This document shows positions 17,267 to 20,000 of a stretch of DNA of 20,000 bases, in pieces; position 1 is the stretch's first letter, and each line of letters starts with the position of its first letter. Origin of the DNA: Diphasiastrum complanatum (Eukaryota > Streptophyta > Lycopodiopsida > Lycopodiales > Lycopodiaceae); contig MU835333.1 of assembly GCA_029204225.1 (NCBI GenBank), positions 1 through 20,000 of the forward strand. The letters run 5' to 3'. The position numbers were made by a program, and so were the translations under genes. The notes beneath the pieces were generated by a model. It was not told the origin of the DNA, did not search any database, and was given only the letters and a program-made list of their open reading frames with translations.

Positions 17267-19751
17267 ATGTCGGGTTACAATGCATGTTATATTTGTGGAC
17301 CACTTTTGGCGGGTCGACATAGCACAAATATGTTAAAAAAAGTGGTGTATGAAAATCATCGCAAATACTTGCCACCTAATCATCCTTTTCGAAGGTTGAA
17401 TAGGCGATTTTTTGGAGGGCGAGGAGATAATCCTCTAACTACACCACCACCCCCACGCATGGCAGTAACGGAATGGCTTGGTGAATGGCTTAAACATCAC
17501 GACGTTAATTTTTCATGGAATGAATCCATTGATGGTATGAAACGGTTGTCTATTTTTCATAAATTATCCTACTGGAGGAATTCACTGATAAACCATCTAT
17601 TGGATCCTATGCACATATTTAAAAATGTCGGTGAATCCTTATGGAACCACATCATTGGCATAAAAGACAACTCCGCAGCTCGTAAAGATCTACAAGCGGC
17701 CGATGTGAAAAGACCCTATTGGATTCAATACACCGAAGGTGGAGATTAGATTCTACCTAGTGTGCCGTGGATTCTTACAAAAGAGCAACTCTCATTTGTT
17801 AAACATGTCATAAAACAAATGAGAACTCCAACCGGCTATGCACATTTTTTATGCAAGTCATTTATCAAAGATGGTAAATTAAGTGGATTAAAATCACATG
17901 ATTGGCATAAGATGTTGCAATTCATACTTCCACTTTCTATTCGAGGTCTCTTCAACGATCGTACGAAATACGCTTTACAATTTGTCATCGATGATTAGGT
18001 TTGTATATTTTTTTAAGCACTTGTATAAATATGTATTATTTCAATTTTTTTATGCGTTAAACAACCTAATGTACTATCAATCTTGCAAGTGGATTTTCTC
18101 AAAAAAAATAAAAAATAGTGAATTGGATTCCATGAAAATCCAAATGATCGAAATAGTATGTTTGTTGGAAAGAGATATTTCAACTTCCTTTTTGGATATA
18201 CAAGTTCATCTTCTAGTGCATTTGGTCGAAGAAGTATCAATTGCAGGACCTGTGCACATGAGATGGATGTTCTACCTTGAGCACTTTATGCCTTTGTGAG
18301 ACAAAAGGCAAGGCCAGAAGGTAGCATTGTAGAAAGTTGGCTTGTATAGAAATCTTTGTTTTATATCACCGAAATAATCTCACAATTGCATCCTGCAAGT
18401 CCAAAAATGTGATGGGAAGAAGAAGATGAACGTGCTAAATGTGAAGTACCACAAGGAAATGGTGTGCAAAAAAGACTTTCACCTCAATTAAAAGAGAAAA
18501 ATGACACATTCATATTATATAATTGTGAACAAATGGAAAAGTGGATTTTTTAGGTATGAAGAAGCCAAAAAGGAAAGAAACATAACATTGAAACGAAGAA
18601 GAAATATCAATCGAAGAAGGAGGGCGTTGGAGAACGATGAACCTTTGGAGCCTTTACCTTCAAAATGCTCTCGTGAATGGGTTTTTAATATAATGCTAAA
18701 AGCATCTGAAAATGGAGAAGAAGTGACCAAATTAGAATGAGAATTTGTTCGCGGATGTGGATGGAAGGTTAGTGTAATATTGTTTTTGTAAGTTGTTTTT
18801 GTACTACTCAATATATGAATAGTATTTCTAATTATACACATTTGTTTTTTTGTGTGTGTGTTTTAGTATACATCATACACTGCCATGTGGGCATATGGAC
18901 ACCATTATCGTGTTGAGAGAGTTGACAACAAGCGACGTACATATGGTTGTGGTATAATGGCCAACTTTCAACAAGAGAGTTGTTCTAGTGCGAGAGACCC
19001 TAATGTCATTTCGGGCGACCTACACTATGTCAGCACATTGCAACATATTTATGAAGTCGATTATGAGACTAACGGCAAATACTTTATTTTTGATGTAAAA
19101 TGGTTTAAGGTCATCTATTGTGGAAGCAACGCCACGATTAAAAATGATAACTCAAAGTTTTTTCAAATCGACTCAACAAAATGTATATCGATGGACTTTC
19201 ATGACACTTTAGTATTGCCACGACATTGTGAACAAGTGAGACTCTAATATTTCAATGTCATTAATATTTGCAATCTAATTATCTATGTATCATTCTTATA
19301 AGACTAACTTAATTTTTTTTAATTCTTTGGCAGATTTTATTCCATCCAAATCGAATAGACCCAAGATGATGGTATGCGATCCAACTTAATGCAAGAAAAT
19401 GACGCGTGTTTAAAGGAAAAGATGTTGTTACCACTACCCAATTTTGGCAACGTTTTGGAAGAACCTGAACCACTCATCCAAACTTCAAATGATGTTGAAA
19501 TGATGGGAGAAGAAGGTACAAATGAAAATGATGAGATTCCTACGATTGTACAAGACCAAATTGGAGGTAATTTGAGGCCCCCACGTTTGGATGAGATAGA
19601 ATTAGAAGAAGAGGAGATTGAATATGAGGGTAGCTTACATCATCAAAGAGACACAATCAAAAATTTACAATTATACCTAGACCTAGATTCAGATGAGTGT
19701 CAAGACTTGTGTGATGACGAAAATGATGTAAATGATGAGAATGATTTATGA
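17267..19751 (+). pseudogene. CACTA (En/Spm-like) TNP2-type transposase pseudogene, 5' truncated
   Basis: The relic opens at GYNACYICG, inside the normal TNP2 protein, so the N-terminal part is missing. Transposase_21 signatures follow: NHRKYLPPNHPFRR, LLDPMHIFKNVGESLW, then an in-frame TAG at 17747, and LKSHDWHKMLQFILPLSIRG. A DUF4218-like part lies at about 18075-18295 (DIQVHLLVHLVEEVSIAGPV, MRWMFYLEHFM) after a frameshift near 18000, and continues in another frame as FVRQKARPEGSIVESWLV. A DUF4216-like C-terminal part reads MWAYGHHYRVERVDNKRRTY. Two introns are recognisable, 18768-18866 and 19236-19333, both phase 0 and GT-AG; a third may lie around 18035-18080. There are at least three frameshifts and several stops. 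The protein would excise and integrate CACTA elements; this copy cannot. Confidence 0.88.
19374..19751 (+). pseudogene. Acidic C-terminal tail of the CACTA transposase relic
   Basis: A 125-codon open stretch starting at ATG 19374, strongly acidic (for example LDEIELEEEEIEYEG and CDDENDVNDENDL), ending in a TGA-free run to TGA at 19749-19751. It follows the second intron, but the frame continuous with the upstream exon ends at TGA 19367, so a frameshift separates them. TNP2-type proteins often end in an acidic tail. It is part of the same pseudogene and not a separate gene as far as I can see. Confidence 0.6.
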
Positions 19752-20000
19752 TTATCTATCATTTTTTTTTTATATTCATCGCAATACTTTTTATATATAC
19801 TTTTATAGATAGAGTTGAATGTGATAATTATAATACCCAAACCTGGCGGTTATGTCCTATTTTAGAATGTCACCACATATTCTCTCCTTGCGGTGTGTAA
19901 ATTTTTCCATGCAAGTTGGAAAGATTAGAACCTCGCCTTTAACGGAAAAAAAGTAAGGGCTACACAACTTCCTAGAATAAGGGATTTTAATTATCTACAT
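19752..20000. other. AT-rich flank after the CACTA pseudogene
   Basis: No gene or recognisable terminal repeat. If the CACTA element continues, its 3' subterminal region and TIR lie beyond the window. Confidence 0.5.

Noticed and set aside
1-20000. tRNA, rRNA, CRISPR array or bacterial-type operon
   Set aside because: None seen; the window is plant nuclear DNA by every feature recognised.

Overview
This window looks like nuclear DNA of a land plant with a repeat-rich genome. It holds one intact intron-containing housekeeping gene, a plant-type TM9SF/endomembrane protein 70 gene, surrounded by decayed copies of Ty1/copia, Ty3/gypsy, long-TIR (Mutator-like) and CACTA (En/Spm-like) transposable elements. 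Primer binding sites complementary to initiator tRNA-Met, short GT-AG introns and plant transposon families support this. I cannot tell from the sequence which plant lineage it comes from.

Layout. 1-~2073: a non-autonomous element with ~130 bp terminal inverted repeats (left end cut by the window edge), carrying an (AG)32 microsatellite and a heavily decayed glutamine-rich reading frame. ~2074-4409: a 5' fragment of a Ty1/copia element (LTR, degenerate PBS, gag with CCHC zinc knuckle, protease DSGA motif) that stops where a second element begins. 4410-~8810: a Ty3/gypsy relic with LTR-like start, perfect 12-base PBS, long leader with a 15-unit minisatellite, gag with three zinc knuckles, and reverse transcriptase/RNase H; protease and integrase are not visible. 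9033-9409: a long near-perfect inverted repeat. ~9655-10010: an array of short 'TTTTCGCATTTTCC'-type repeats, followed by a 115 bp MITE-like palindrome. ~10300-11640: a second Ty1/copia gag fragment on the minus strand with degenerate PBS. 11640-13256: non-coding, including a GC-rich block with palindromic cores.

13257-16555 (minus strand): the TM9SF gene, seven exons with GT-AG introns in consistent phase, encoding 589 residues with signal peptide, lumenal domain, nine hydrophobic segments and a C-terminal KxE retention signal. It is the only feature that appears functional. 17267-19751 (plus strand): a CACTA TNP2-type transposase pseudogene, head-to-head with the TM9SF gene about 700 bp away, with stops, frameshifts and two recognisable introns.

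Nothing suggests that the mobile elements cooperate with the cellular gene. They record successive insertion and decay: many in-frame stops in the retroelements are explained by C-to-T/G-to-A transitions, as expected from long-term cytosine methylation. I see no convincing new system. The structures most worth a second look are the hairpin-rich terminal repeats of the first element, the 377 bp foldback at 9033-9409, the leader minisatellite, and the motif shared between the first element and the 9.7-10.0 kb array.
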